Position numbers and translations under genes: made by a program | Origin: an uncultured Crocinitomix sp. | GTDB lineage: Bacteria; Bacteroidota; Bacteroidia; Flavobacteriales_D; Crocinitomicaceae | Direction: 5' to 3' | Length of the DNA stretch: 64,000 nt | NCBI GenBank assembly: GCA_937136425.1 | Contig: CAKZON010000039.1 | Coordinates: 1 to 64,000 of the forward strand | Notes under the pieces: generated by a model | What the model was told of the DNA's origin: nothing | Database searches by the model: none | The model's input: only the letters and a program-made list of their open reading frames with translations | Shown here: piece by piece, positions 44,152-52,428 of the stretch | Layout: each line of letters starts with the position of its first letter | Position numbering within the stretch: the first letter of the stretch is position 1

Positions 44152-44243
44152 AGTAATAGCCAGTCTGTTACTCTTACTTTTTACCGATTAAATAGAATTT
44201 ACTACACTTCACTCAACGGATGTCTGAATTAATTTAATTTTCG

Positions 44244-44251
44244 TATTTTTG
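44244..44251 (+). promoter_or_regulatory. -7 box TATTTTTG of the PA-domain T9SS gene
   Basis: Exact TAnnTTTG, 28 nt upstream of the ATG at 44280, giving a leader of about 24 nt. No convincing -33 element. Confidence 0.55.
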
Positions 44252-44279
44252 CTCTTATATAAAATCAAAATTTTAAAAC

Positions 44280-46004
44280 ATGAAAAAAATTGTACTATTT
44301 ATGAGCCTATGCCTTTTGGCCACTGTGGGTAGCGCTCAAGTTATTTTCCAAGTTCAGGCACCTTCGCCGAATGCGGGGAATTACGACTTTACTTATGCCG
44401 ATTTCATGGCTGCTGATTGGTCAGTGCCAGACATGGATGATCCTGATAACAGCGTTTTATCTGAGATGGTATTAATCGACGACGGGTCGGATTTAGATAA
44501 TCCAACAGCCTGTGCACCAGCAGTAAATGATTTAACTGGTAAAATTGCTGTTGTATACAGAGGATCTTGCGAATTTGGATCTAAAGCATTGGCTTGCCAA
44601 AATGCTGGAGCAATTGCTTGTATCATCATTAACAACTTAGGTGGAGATCCTGTTGCTATGGGTGGTGGTGCTGACGGTGCTACTGTTACTATTCCTGTAG
44701 TAATGATTTCTAACGTTGATGGAGCTTTATTACGTGACGAGATTGATCTTGGTGCTACTGAGGTTTTTATCGGAAGTAAAAATGGCTTATATGCTAACGA
44801 TATAGGATTTACTGCTGCAGATCATTTAAGAGCTCAAAGCTTTGGTAACTTATCTCAGCTTTCTCAAGATGCTTCTGAATTTGAAGTAGAAGTAGGAACA
44901 TGGGTAAGAAACTACGGTTCTAACGAGCAAACTAACGTAACTTTAAACGTAACTATTGGTCTTGAAGGTTCTGAGATTTATAATGAAACTTCTGATCCAA
45001 TTGGTGCTTTACCATCAGGTGATAGTGTATTTGTTCCATTACCAACTTTCTCTCAAGCTTCTTATGCTGACGGATACTACCACGTAGATTATACTGTTGC
45101 TGCTGATGCTGCTGACGAATCTGATTATGATAATACCGGAACTGCTGATTTCTCAATGGGAGATGAGTTGTTTTCAATGGCTGCTTTAGATGAAGCAACT
45201 TCAATTCCAGTTAACTCTAGTAACCAATTTAACGGAACAACTGATAACTTATATAGCTGTTTATTCTTCCAAGATCCTAACGCAAGTAGAGTAGGTGTTC
45301 AAGGAATGAACTTTTCTGCAGGTACTTCTCAAAACCCTGATCCAACATCTTTAGATGGTCAGTTATTTGAGATTTATGTATATGAGTGGTTAGACGAGTG
45401 GGTTGATTTAAATGATCCAGGATTTGCTTTAGCTTCATTAAATGATGTTGCTGATGCAGAGTATATCTATACTGACAACTTACAAAGCGAAAACGTTTAT
45501 GTTGAGTTAGAAGAGCCAATGTTATTAGAAGATGATCAAAAATACCTTTTCTGTGTTCAGATGTATGGTACTGATATCTACCCAGGATTTGATTCTAAAA
45601 CGGATTATAACTGGAACGTTGAAACTTATGCAATGCCAACTTCTCCAATTTACTTAAGTGGACAATGGTATGCATTAGGATATGGTTCAGATAGAAATCC
45701 ATCTTTATCTATTAAAATGTTTGATGCAAGTGAATTAAGTTTAGTTGAATTAACTCAAACTGAATTAGAAGCATTCCCTAACCCTGCAAATGAGGTAGTA
45801 CACATCCCAATGGAGGCTGTTGAAGGAAACATTGCTATGACTATTGTTGACGTAACTGGAAAAGTTATCGATACACAAAACGTAACAATGACAAACAATA
45901 GATTAGACGTAGATGTAACAGCATTTGCTGCTGGAATGTACGTAATCAATTTAGCGTTTGCTGATGGTACTACTGGTACTGTTAACGTAATGGTGACTAA
46001 GTAA
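44280..46004 (+). CDS. Secreted PA-domain protein with T9SS sorting domain
   Basis: 574 aa with a signal peptide (MKKIVLFMSLCLLATVGSAQ). Residues about 75-160 are a protease-associated (PA) domain (LTGKIAVVYRGSCEFGSKA, AGAIACIIINNLGGDP, IPVVMISNVDGALLRDEI). No protease domain follows; the middle is beta-sandwich-like (VEVGTWVRNYGSNEQTN). The end is a T9SS sorting domain (LEAFPNPANEVVHIPMEA, VTGKVIDTQN, VTAFAAGMYVINL). Codon use is strongly biased to GCT, GAT, TTA, AAC and CGT compared with neighbours, a sign of high expression. Probably an abundant surface or secreted protein, with its own promoter and terminator. Confidence 0.85.
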   Translation: MKKIVLFMSLCLLATVGSAQVIFQVQAPSPNAGNYDFTYADFMAADWSVPDMDDPDNSVLSEMVLIDDGSDLDNPTACAPAVNDLTGKIAVVYRGSCEFGSKALACQNAGAIACIIINNLGGDPVAMGGGADGATVTIPVVMISNVDGALLRDEIDLGATEVFIGSKNGLYANDIGFTAADHLRAQSFGNLSQLSQDASEFEVEVGTWVRNYGSNEQTNVTLNVTIGLEGSEIYNETSDPIGALPSGDSVFVPLPTFSQASYADGYYHVDYTVAADAADESDYDNTGTADFSMGDELFSMAALDEATSIPVNSSNQFNGTTDNLYSCLFFQDPNASRVGVQGMNFSAGTSQNPDPTSLDGQLFEIYVYEWLDEWVDLNDPGFALASLNDVADAEYIYTDNLQSENVYVELEEPMLLEDDQKYLFCVQMYGTDIYPGFDSKTDYNWNVETYAMPTSPIYLSGQWYALGYGSDRNPSLSIKMFDASELSLVELTQTELEAFPNPANEVVHIPMEAVEGNIAMTIVDVTGKVIDTQNVTMTNNRLDVDVTAFAAGMYVINLAFADGTTGTVNVMVTK

Positions 46005-46030
46005 GCACATAGCTTAAAACAATATTGAAG

Positions 46031-46060
46031 ACGCCTCGTGAATAACGGGGCGTTTTTTTT
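46031..46060 (+). terminator. Rho-independent terminator after the PA-domain T9SS gene
   Basis: ACGCCTCGT (46031-46039) pairs with ACGGGGCGT (46045-46053, one G-U), loop GAATA, followed by a run of eight T. Confidence 0.9.
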
Positions 46061-46210
46061 ATGTCATAAGTTTCATGACAAAATTATAATTGTAACGAGT
46101 GTGCTAATGTTGCAATTTAAGATAATAGCACAATTACTTCTGCGTCGCTATAGGCAATTGTGATATAGTGACGGGTGTTCTTGAAAGGAAGATTGATTAA
46201 GGAGATTACC

Positions 46211-46615
46211 TTAATTCATTGATTCAATCTTAAACTGTGTCAACCAAAAAATAGCAGCTTCTTTATCAGTAAAGAATTTTGTTGGAATTTTGGGTTTGAA
46301 GAACTTGGTATATATTGAAGCGCCAAATCGTTGGATTTGGTCATTAACCAAAATTCCAGTAGAAGTAAGATATTGCATGGCTTCGCCAGATGATAAATAT
46401 CTATTGGCAGCTCGTTCCATCTTAAGTGCGGATCCAAGTTCTACATAGAGTGGGCGAGATATCCCGTTTGAAATGTTTAGTCTGTCCTGCGTAATGATTT
46501 TAGCAATATCTAAAGTCAACACATCAAAATTTGGTTTGAAAATTTCATAAATGATTCCATCTTCTATCCAATATTCGCAGTAGTCGTTTTGATAATATGA
46601 TTCTTTATTATTCAT
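46211..46615 (-). CDS. Small cytosolic protein (SpoIIAA/STAS-like, DUF7793 type)
   Basis: 134 aa from the ATG at 46615. A start at 46660 would add 15 residues that overlap the promoter (TATCTTTC at 46634-46641). The order YCEYWIEDGIIYEIFKPNFD, LTLDIAKIITQDRL, RPLYVELGS and MQYLTSTGILVNDQI matches a family frequent in Bacteroidota with a SpoIIAA/STAS-like alpha/beta fold. Function unknown. Divergent from the oxoamine-synthase fusion gene at 46719. Confidence 0.8.
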   Translation of the reverse strand: MNNKESYYQNDYCEYWIEDGIIYEIFKPNFDVLTLDIAKIITQDRLNISNGISRPLYVELGSALKMERAANRYLSSGEAMQYLTSTGILVNDQIQRFGASIYTKFFKPKIPTKFFTDKEAAIFWLTQFKIESMN

Positions 46616-46633
46616 AATGAGTAAGGAGGATTG

Positions 46634-46641
46634 GAAAGATA
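46634..46641 (-). promoter_or_regulatory. -7-like box TATCTTTC of the SpoIIAA-like gene
   Basis: Seven of eight bases of TAnnTTTG on the minus strand, 18 nt before the ATG at 46615. Supports that start over the longer one. Confidence 0.35.
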
Positions 46642-46688
46642 CAAAGAATAAATTTAGCATGACACATTAGCTTAATTAGTTTAATTTA

Positions 46689-46700
46689 GAGTTTAAACTC
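46689..46700. promoter_or_regulatory. Palindrome GAGTTTAAACTC before the oxoamine-synthase fusion gene
   Basis: A perfect 12-bp palindrome centred about 24 bp upstream of the ATG at 46719, inside the divergent promoter region. Candidate operator. No TAnnTTTG box could be placed for the fusion gene. Confidence 0.4.
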
Positions 46701-46718
46701 AATTATTGCGACACAATT

Positions 46719-49172
46719 ATGCACGGTAAAATCATCAACAACATTTACGAAATAATTACAAAAGGAACCGAAAACGGCATTGGACAATTATATACGGAGG
46801 ATCAGTTTTATGATAGTACAACTATCACGTTTGGAAATAAGAAACATGTCAATTTTGGTTCATATAGTTATTTAAGTTTGGAGCACGATCTCCGATTAAA
46901 AGACGCAGCTATAGATGCGATTCAAAGATTTGGTATACAATATCCAAGTTCCAGAACCTATGTTTCTACAACATTATACAATGAGTTAGAAGGGTTGATG
47001 GAAGAGATTTTTGAAAACCCCATTGTTTTAGCCACAACAACTACATTAGCCCATATGGCAGCAATGCCTATTTTAATTGAAGAAGGAGATGTTATTATAA
47101 TGGACCAACAGGTGCACTCAAGTGTGCAGTTTATGATTAATCATATTAAGCAACATGGAGTTCCATTTTTTGTTGTTAGGCATAATAATTTAGAACAACT
47201 CGAAAAGAAAATTAAAGATTTGTCAAAAGAATATAAACGCGTATGGTATATGTGTGATGGAGTATATTCAATGTACGGAGATACCGCACCAATACAAGAT
47301 CTAAATGCGTTGCTTGATAAATATTCAAAGTTTAATTTATACGTAGATGATGCTCATGGTATGTCATGGGCAGGAGAAAATGGAGCAGGTTATGTATTTA
47401 GCAAATGTAAATTGCATGATCGAATGGTGGTTGTCACCTCTTTAAATAAAGCATTTGCCGCAGGGGGATCTGTAGTTGTGCTGTCAGATGAAAAATTAGC
47501 AAACAAAATTAAAACTTGCGGAGGTCCACTCATATTTGCTGGACAACATCAAATGTCATCATTAGGTGCAGCAGTTGCATGTGCAAAAATTCATTTGTCA
47601 AATGAGATCACACATATGCAAGAGGAATTAATTGAAAAGATTCACTATTGCCATGAATTATTGGTAAGAAATGGTTTGCCCGTTATTTCGGAAGGAGAAA
47701 CTCCTATCTTTTTTGTAGGGGTTGGTTTGCCTAAGGTTGGTTATAATCTTGTCAAAAAATTAATGGACCGCGGCCAGTACTTAAATTTAGCAGTTTTTCC
47801 AGCAGTTGCAGAAACTTGTACAGGAGTGAGGTTCACAATTACAAGATCACATAGTTTTGAGCAAATAGAAACTATGGTAGAAGACTTGAGTGTTTCTTTT
47901 AAGCTGGCATTAATTGAAGAAGAACGAACGCTTGGAGATATTTATAAGGCATTTAGAAAGGTGAAAACATTTGATACTAAGCCTAAACTTGAGTTTGCCA
48001 TGAGTGATACAGGACAATATCGTATTCAACATGAGACCTCAATTACAAATATTTCAGAACAATTATGGAATTCTAAAATTGGAAAAAGATCTCTTTTCGA
48101 TTGGAAAGCCTTGTCAGATTTAGAGGCCGTATTTAAGAATAATGCTGCGCACAATAATTGGGACTTTCATTATTTTATGATGTTTGACAATAAGGATAAT
48201 CTAGTGTTTGCTACATATATGACTGTTTGTTTAACAAAGGATGATGCATTGGCAGCTTCATCAATATCTTTAGAAATTGAAGAACGAAGAATTAAAGATA
48301 AATACTACCTCTGTTCTAAAACACTCATGATGGGGTGCCCAATTTCAACAGGAAGACATTATTATTTGTCGAGCACAGCAGATTGTAAGCCAATTTTGAA
48401 TTTTTTCTTTAAGTATTTAGATGAAGTGCAAGAAAAATTGGATACAACAGTTTTAAATCTTAGAGATTTTGCAACAGACAACGAAATAATATCAAATTAC
48501 TTTTTAGATCAAGGTTTTATAAAGGTTGAAATGCCAACAAATTATATATTAAAAAATGAAACATTTGTTCCTACAATTCAGGAGTATTTAACTGAATTAA
48601 AAAGTAGCCAACGACGATTTGTTAAATTGCGGGGGCTGAATAAGGAAGCTAATTTTAAGTTGGTTGAAATTGACCAGTTTAATAGACATACCCTTATTCA
48701 GTTGAACAATTTGTATAAAAACGTTCAAAAAAGAAGTTTTGAATTGAATTTATTCGAGTTTCCTTCAAAGATTATCGAAAGAGCTGTTGTAAGCCCTAAT
48801 TGGGATGTGATTGGGTTAAGTCTTAAAGATCGGTCAGATGATTTGGTTGCAATGGCTATAAGTTATGTTAATGATAATAATTACCACTTTTTAATTGCCG
48901 GCTTAGATTATGATTACGTTAAAGATTATGACGTATATACGCAGTTGCTATGGCAAATTGTAAAAAGATCTAAAGTGAAAAAGTGTACTAAAATTAACTT
49001 TGGAATGACTACTGGACAAAACAAGCGTAAGTTTGGTGCTAATGAGATTAACACTTCGTCATATGTGCAGTTAAAAGATAATTTTAACGCCACGGTAATT
49101 AATCAAATGTCGTCAGAAAATGGATTCTCTACAGAGCTTAAAAAGAGGAGAGGTTACGTTTCCTTGGTATAA
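46719..49172 (+). CDS. Fusion of PLP alpha-oxoamine synthase and GNAT-like acyltransferase
   Basis: 817 aa. Residues about 1-400 are an alpha-oxoamine synthase: FGSYSYLSLEHDLRLKDAA, SSRTYVSTTLYNELE, LYVDDAHGMSW with D210 and H213, and TSLNKAFAAGGS with K244 as the PLP Schiff-base lysine. This group (AONS, ALAS, KBL, serine palmitoyltransferase, CqsA) condenses an amino acid with an acyl-thioester. Residues about 430-817 look like an acyl-CoA N-acyltransferase of the BioF2/COG3146-like GNAT type (HYFMMFDNKDNLVFATYMTV, LYKNVQKRSFELNLFEFP, NNYHFLIAGLDYDYV, GMTTGQNKRKFGA). No bio genes are near, so biotin synthesis is unlikely. Synthesis of an N-acylated sphingoid or sulfonolipid base is an attractive inference. 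The last 35 bp overlap the convergent kinase-like gene. Confidence 0.8.
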   Translation: MHGKIINNIYEIITKGTENGIGQLYTEDQFYDSTTITFGNKKHVNFGSYSYLSLEHDLRLKDAAIDAIQRFGIQYPSSRTYVSTTLYNELEGLMEEIFENPIVLATTTTLAHMAAMPILIEEGDVIIMDQQVHSSVQFMINHIKQHGVPFFVVRHNNLEQLEKKIKDLSKEYKRVWYMCDGVYSMYGDTAPIQDLNALLDKYSKFNLYVDDAHGMSWAGENGAGYVFSKCKLHDRMVVVTSLNKAFAAGGSVVVLSDEKLANKIKTCGGPLIFAGQHQMSSLGAAVACAKIHLSNEITHMQEELIEKIHYCHELLVRNGLPVISEGETPIFFVGVGLPKVGYNLVKKLMDRGQYLNLAVFPAVAETCTGVRFTITRSHSFEQIETMVEDLSVSFKLALIEEERTLGDIYKAFRKVKTFDTKPKLEFAMSDTGQYRIQHETSITNISEQLWNSKIGKRSLFDWKALSDLEAVFKNNAAHNNWDFHYFMMFDNKDNLVFATYMTVCLTKDDALAASSISLEIEERRIKDKYYLCSKTLMMGCPISTGRHYYLSSTADCKPILNFFFKYLDEVQEKLDTTVLNLRDFATDNEIISNYFLDQGFIKVEMPTNYILKNETFVPTIQEYLTELKSSQRRFVKLRGLNKEANFKLVEIDQFNRHTLIQLNNLYKNVQKRSFELNLFEFPSKIIERAVVSPNWDVIGLSLKDRSDDLVAMAISYVNDNNYHFLIAGLDYDYVKDYDVYTQLLWQIVKRSKVKKCTKINFGMTTGQNKRKFGANEINTSSYVQLKDNFNATVINQMSSENGFSTELKKRRGYVSLV

Positions 49173-50634
49173 GAACATTAACTGTTGTTCCTTTAGAAAG
49201 TGTTGATTTGACTTCAATTTCACCTTGCATGTAGTTTACATACTTTTTCGTGAAATAAAGTCCCAAACCAAAATTGCTGATAGAATCAGATGTTGAATAC
49301 CCTTTGTCGAAAATGGTGTGTAATAAATCATTGTCTATTCCAATTCCGTTGTCATTTACTTTTATTGAAATAGCATCATCTTGATCTTGTATTTCAATTA
49401 AAACTGTTGCATCATTTTTATTCTCATCCTGAAAACTAATAGCGTTAATCACTATGTTTTTAATGATTGAGAATAAGATGGAATAGTTGGATGTGAAGGT
49501 TAAGTGTGTTTTGTTTACTAGGGTCAAATTAACCTGGTCTGAATTAATAAGGTATTGCACTTCATCACTTAATTGCTGAAGCAGTACATTGAAGTCAATT
49601 ATTTCAGAGTAATTTTTAAACTGATCCTCATTTAATAATTCAGTAACTAAGTTTTCCTTAAGTTTAAGAAGGTTCTGAAGTAATACTGCCGAGTTCTGAA
49701 TACTGTTTTCGTCTTGAGTTGTATTTCTCAAGTTATTGATACCGCCAATTACATTTTTGACAATATTATAGTTTTCATAAAGATTTGCAGCTGCATCAAA
49801 GTCTAAATTTTTGAAATTTAAAATAAATACAAATTCTTGTATTTCATCTTCATGATCACAAGTTAGATATGATAGTTCAGTCTTTCGAAGTCCTAATTTT
49901 TCTGTGTGTACTACTAAAGGTTCTCTTAGGCAATTTTTTTCTCCGTACGCTGAAATTTGCTCAGCATTTAATTCAGGAATAATTGTGCTAATAGGTTTTC
50001 CTTCAACATTAAAATGTTCTGTATCAAATAAAAATTCCCCAGCCTTATTTATCGATCGGATATTGTAATTTTTATCTGTCACAACCATTACAACGTTCGG
50101 TTGCGTTTCGAAATAGGCGTTAATTGATTTTTTTGAAAAAGTAGCAGAGCTCATAGATTCTGCAATTGATTCTAATGCGAATCCAAAATAATTAAACAAG
50201 TTTTTACTGATTCCTTCCACTGAAAAATTGGGCAATTTTTGAGAGTAATCCAGTCGCATTATTGACTCGGCGTAATCTCCAATTCTCTTAGAGATGTCAC
50301 CGTCCTCACTAAATATTTTTAGATAAAATAAGCCTTGTATCTTATCAAAAATCTCCTGTTCAGATTGAACTAAGTTATTTTCTTTCTTTTTATCTAATAA
50401 TCTGTTGAATGCTTTGAATATTCCCTCAGTTTGCCTTTCAATCACTTGTTCTTTGTCTAGCGTAGCTAGCTCAATCATCCCTTTCAAGCCATTCTCAAAA
50501 ATACTAATATCTCCATCTTGTTCACGACTAGAAATCGTTTCATAACAATCACGCAAAATTTCTGCGAGTAAGGGATCTCCCTCTCGTATATTTGCCGTTA
50601 TATCATAGCTGTCAGAATTGTTAGGATTTTTCAT
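49138..50634 (-). CDS. PAS-containing sensor with HATPase domain, phospho-His not found
   Basis: 498 aa, no membrane helix. The N-terminal 160 residues are helical and unknown. A PAS domain spans about 170-280 (NAYFETQPNVVMVVTDKNYN, INKAGEFLFDTEHFNVEG). A helical linker follows, where a phosphoacceptor helix should be, but NIVKNVIGGINNLRN and SAVLLQNLLKLKENL contain no His. The HATPase_c domain is intact: IIKNIVINAISFQDEN (N box), VNDNGIGID, FGLGLYFTKKYV. It may bind ATP without autophosphorylating, or phosphorylate another residue or protein. Convergent with, and overlapping by 35 bp, the oxoamine-synthase fusion gene. A TATCTTTA box lies 20 bp upstream. Confidence 0.8.
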   Translation of the reverse strand: MKNPNNSDSYDITANIREGDPLLAEILRDCYETISSREQDGDISIFENGLKGMIELATLDKEQVIERQTEGIFKAFNRLLDKKKENNLVQSEQEIFDKIQGLFYLKIFSEDGDISKRIGDYAESIMRLDYSQKLPNFSVEGISKNLFNYFGFALESIAESMSSATFSKKSINAYFETQPNVVMVVTDKNYNIRSINKAGEFLFDTEHFNVEGKPISTIIPELNAEQISAYGEKNCLREPLVVHTEKLGLRKTELSYLTCDHEDEIQEFVFILNFKNLDFDAAANLYENYNIVKNVIGGINNLRNTTQDENSIQNSAVLLQNLLKLKENLVTELLNEDQFKNYSEIIDFNVLLQQLSDEVQYLINSDQVNLTLVNKTHLTFTSNYSILFSIIKNIVINAISFQDENKNDATVLIEIQDQDDAISIKVNDNGIGIDNDLLHTIFDKGYSTSDSISNFGLGLYFTKKYVNYMQGEIEVKSTLSKGTTVNVLIPRKRNLSSF

Positions 50635-50653
50635 GAACTAAGTTTTGTGCTCT

Positions 50654-50661
50654 TAAAGATA
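50654..50661 (-). promoter_or_regulatory. -7-like box TATCTTTA of the PAS sensor gene
   Basis: Seven of eight bases of TAnnTTTG on the minus strand, ending 19 nt before the ATG at 50634. Confidence 0.35.
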
Positions 50662-50806
50662 ATCAATCGATCAAATCAAAATTGATTCGAAGGCAATTAA
50701 TTTTATTTTAATATTCATTAATTCCTACAAAAATCAGAATTTAAAATGAAAGACAATTGCGCCTTTATACGTATTTATTCTTCTTTTTCATCCGTATAAA
50801 TAAGGC

Positions 50807-51145
50807 TTAATTGTGCTTGCATAAGGTTTGTCCTAACTCAAATACAATTAATTCTGCCCATTTATGAGGGGCTATAATTACTTTATGTTTGTCGGCATTT
50901 CCAGCTAATATTTCAAAGCCATCTCCACTTACAAAATGTTCTTCGTGATGTTCAAATGCGATAGTCATCTCTCCATTTAAAACATAACCAATGTGTCCTT
51001 TTTGGCACCATTCTTTTTCTTCAAATTGATCTGTAAATTGGATGAGCCGAATTTTCGTATTACCGGTTTGATAGGTCTTTTGTTTCGCTCCAATGCTCGT
51101 TTCGTTCCATGCAATGTCTTTGAATATTATTTGATGATTCTTCAT
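50807..51145 (-). CDS. Cupin domain protein
   Basis: 112 aa, a single small beta-barrel of the cupin type: HIGYVLNGEMTIAFEHHEEHF, SGDGFEILAGNADKHKVI. The His residues of the first motif partly match a metal site, but the usual HxH is not exact. No enzyme can be named. Probably the third gene of an operon with the Rid-like and carbon-nitrogen hydrolase genes (13-bp gap). Confidence 0.85.
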   Translation of the reverse strand: MKNHQIIFKDIAWNETSIGAKQKTYQTGNTKIRLIQFTDQFEEKEWCQKGHIGYVLNGEMTIAFEHHEEHFVSGDGFEILAGNADKHKVIIAPHKWAELIVFELGQTLCKHN

Positions 51146-51158
51146 GAGTCTGGCATTA

Positions 51159-51887
51159 TTAAATTGAGAATACGCTAGCTGATGCAGTTTGGGTGTCCCA
51201 AATCAAAATACCTTCTGTATTACAAGACATTTTTTGAATGTTTTTATTTTTTGAATGCCAAACAGATGATGCACCTGCAGATACAAAATCTTCACACGGT
51301 CCAATTGAGTTGGCAACTAAAACACATAGCTCCGAATTAAGGGCAATTTTTGTAAACCACTGATCAGCGCTATCCATCCCTTCTTGATCCTTTGCTACGC
51401 TTACTAAATAATAGTCTGCACTTGAAGCTATGGCTTTATTGACATGCGCGGCTTGCATTGATTCATAACAAATTGCTGGAGCAATTTTTACATCATTGAG
51501 TTGTATTATTGTTTCGTTAACACCTGGTTTAAAATAAGGTAATTCATCTTCATGCAGTAATTGTTTAGCATAAGATTTTCTTGTTGAATTAGGTTGAAAA
51601 ATGATTAGTCCAATTTCAACATTCTGTGCTTCCCTTAGTGGGGCGCCAACACAAATCGTTATGTTGTGGAGATCACTTTTTTCTTGAAAAACTGCTAACC
51701 GCGCATCATTGGTTAGCAAGGCTAATTCTTTTGCCATTTTAGGTTCATAACCTGTTAATGAAAGTTCAGGGAAAGCAATTAAGTCAACATTTTGATTAAT
51801 AGCCAAATCAATCACCTCCATATGCTTTTTAATATTCAATTGAATATTACCACGTTCTGCCTGAACTTGTGCAACCGCTAATTTCAT
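51159..51887 (-). CDS. Carbon-nitrogen hydrolase (nitrilase superfamily)
   Basis: 242 aa. The Glu-Lys-Cys triad is intact: E41 (AFPELSLTGYEP), K108 (KSYAKQLLHEDE) and C140 (APAICYESMQAAH). Family members hydrolyse C-N bonds in amides such as deaminated glutathione, omega-amides or carbamoyl compounds. The Rid-family gene sits 3 bp upstream and a cupin gene follows, so an amide/imine clean-up or salvage role is a reasonable inference. The start ATG is the one directly after the Rid stop. Confidence 0.92.
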   Translation of the reverse strand: MKLAVAQVQAERGNIQLNIKKHMEVIDLAINQNVDLIAFPELSLTGYEPKMAKELALLTNDARLAVFQEKSDLHNITICVGAPLREAQNVEIGLIIFQPNSTRKSYAKQLLHEDELPYFKPGVNETIIQLNDVKIAPAICYESMQAAHVNKAIASSADYYLVSVAKDQEGMDSADQWFTKIALNSELCVLVANSIGPCEDFVSAGASSVWHSKNKNIQKMSCNTEGILIWDTQTASASVFSI

Positions 51888-51890
51888 TAG

Positions 51891-52286
51891 TTAGACCTTG
51901 CTCTTTTTTAACGCAGTAACCTGAATCTCAATTTTCATTCTTTCATCTGCAAGTCCTGCAGTAAACATAGTTGCTGCTGGTTTTATATCTCCAAAATATT
52001 TTCTTAGCACAGGCCAAGTCTTTTCAAATTCTGTTGCGTCCGGTAAAATATAAAGTACTCGAACTGTGTCGCTCAATTCTGCATTGGCTTCTTTTAATGC
52101 GGCAACAATGTTTTTTAAGCATTGCTCCGTTTGTGCTTCAATTGATGCTTCAATTGTCATTGTTTCATAATTAAAACCTGTCGTTCCGGATACAAAGATC
52201 CAATTGCCATCAACTATCGCACGTGAATAGGCTATTTCTTTCTCAAAAGTAGAGCCTGAGCTGATTTGCTTTCTTTCCATTGTCAA
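51891..52286 (-). CDS. RidA-family protein lacking the deaminase arginine
   Basis: 131 aa, trimeric chorismate-mutase-like fold. Segments: YSRAIVDGNWIFVSGTTGFN, CLKNIVAALKEANAELSDT, VLRKYFGDIKPAATMFTAGL. In imine deaminases of this family the PAR(S/T) segment supplies the key Arg; here it reads PAATM, as in the Rid4-7 type groups that do not hydrolyse imines. The start is ATG at 52286, with another Met two codons later. First gene of the Rid / nitrilase / cupin run. Confidence 0.88.
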   Translation of the reverse strand: MTMERKQISSGSTFEKEIAYSRAIVDGNWIFVSGTTGFNYETMTIEASIEAQTEQCLKNIVAALKEANAELSDTVRVLYILPDATEFEKTWPVLRKYFGDIKPAATMFTAGLADERMKIEIQVTALKKSKV

Positions 52287-52428
52287 TTTCAGTTATAATG
52301 ATTGCTTCTAATATTACAAAATTCATCAAAAAGTACCGAAATATAAATGACAAAGCTTGAAAATCAATAAAATATGTTCGTAAAACTCAATCAATATAAA
52401 TCATTTGGTATCTTAGGTATCAAATCAA

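Noticed and set aside
46719..49172. Biotin gene bioF
   Set aside because: The first domain is of the same superfamily, but there are no bio genes around and a second acyltransferase domain is attached.
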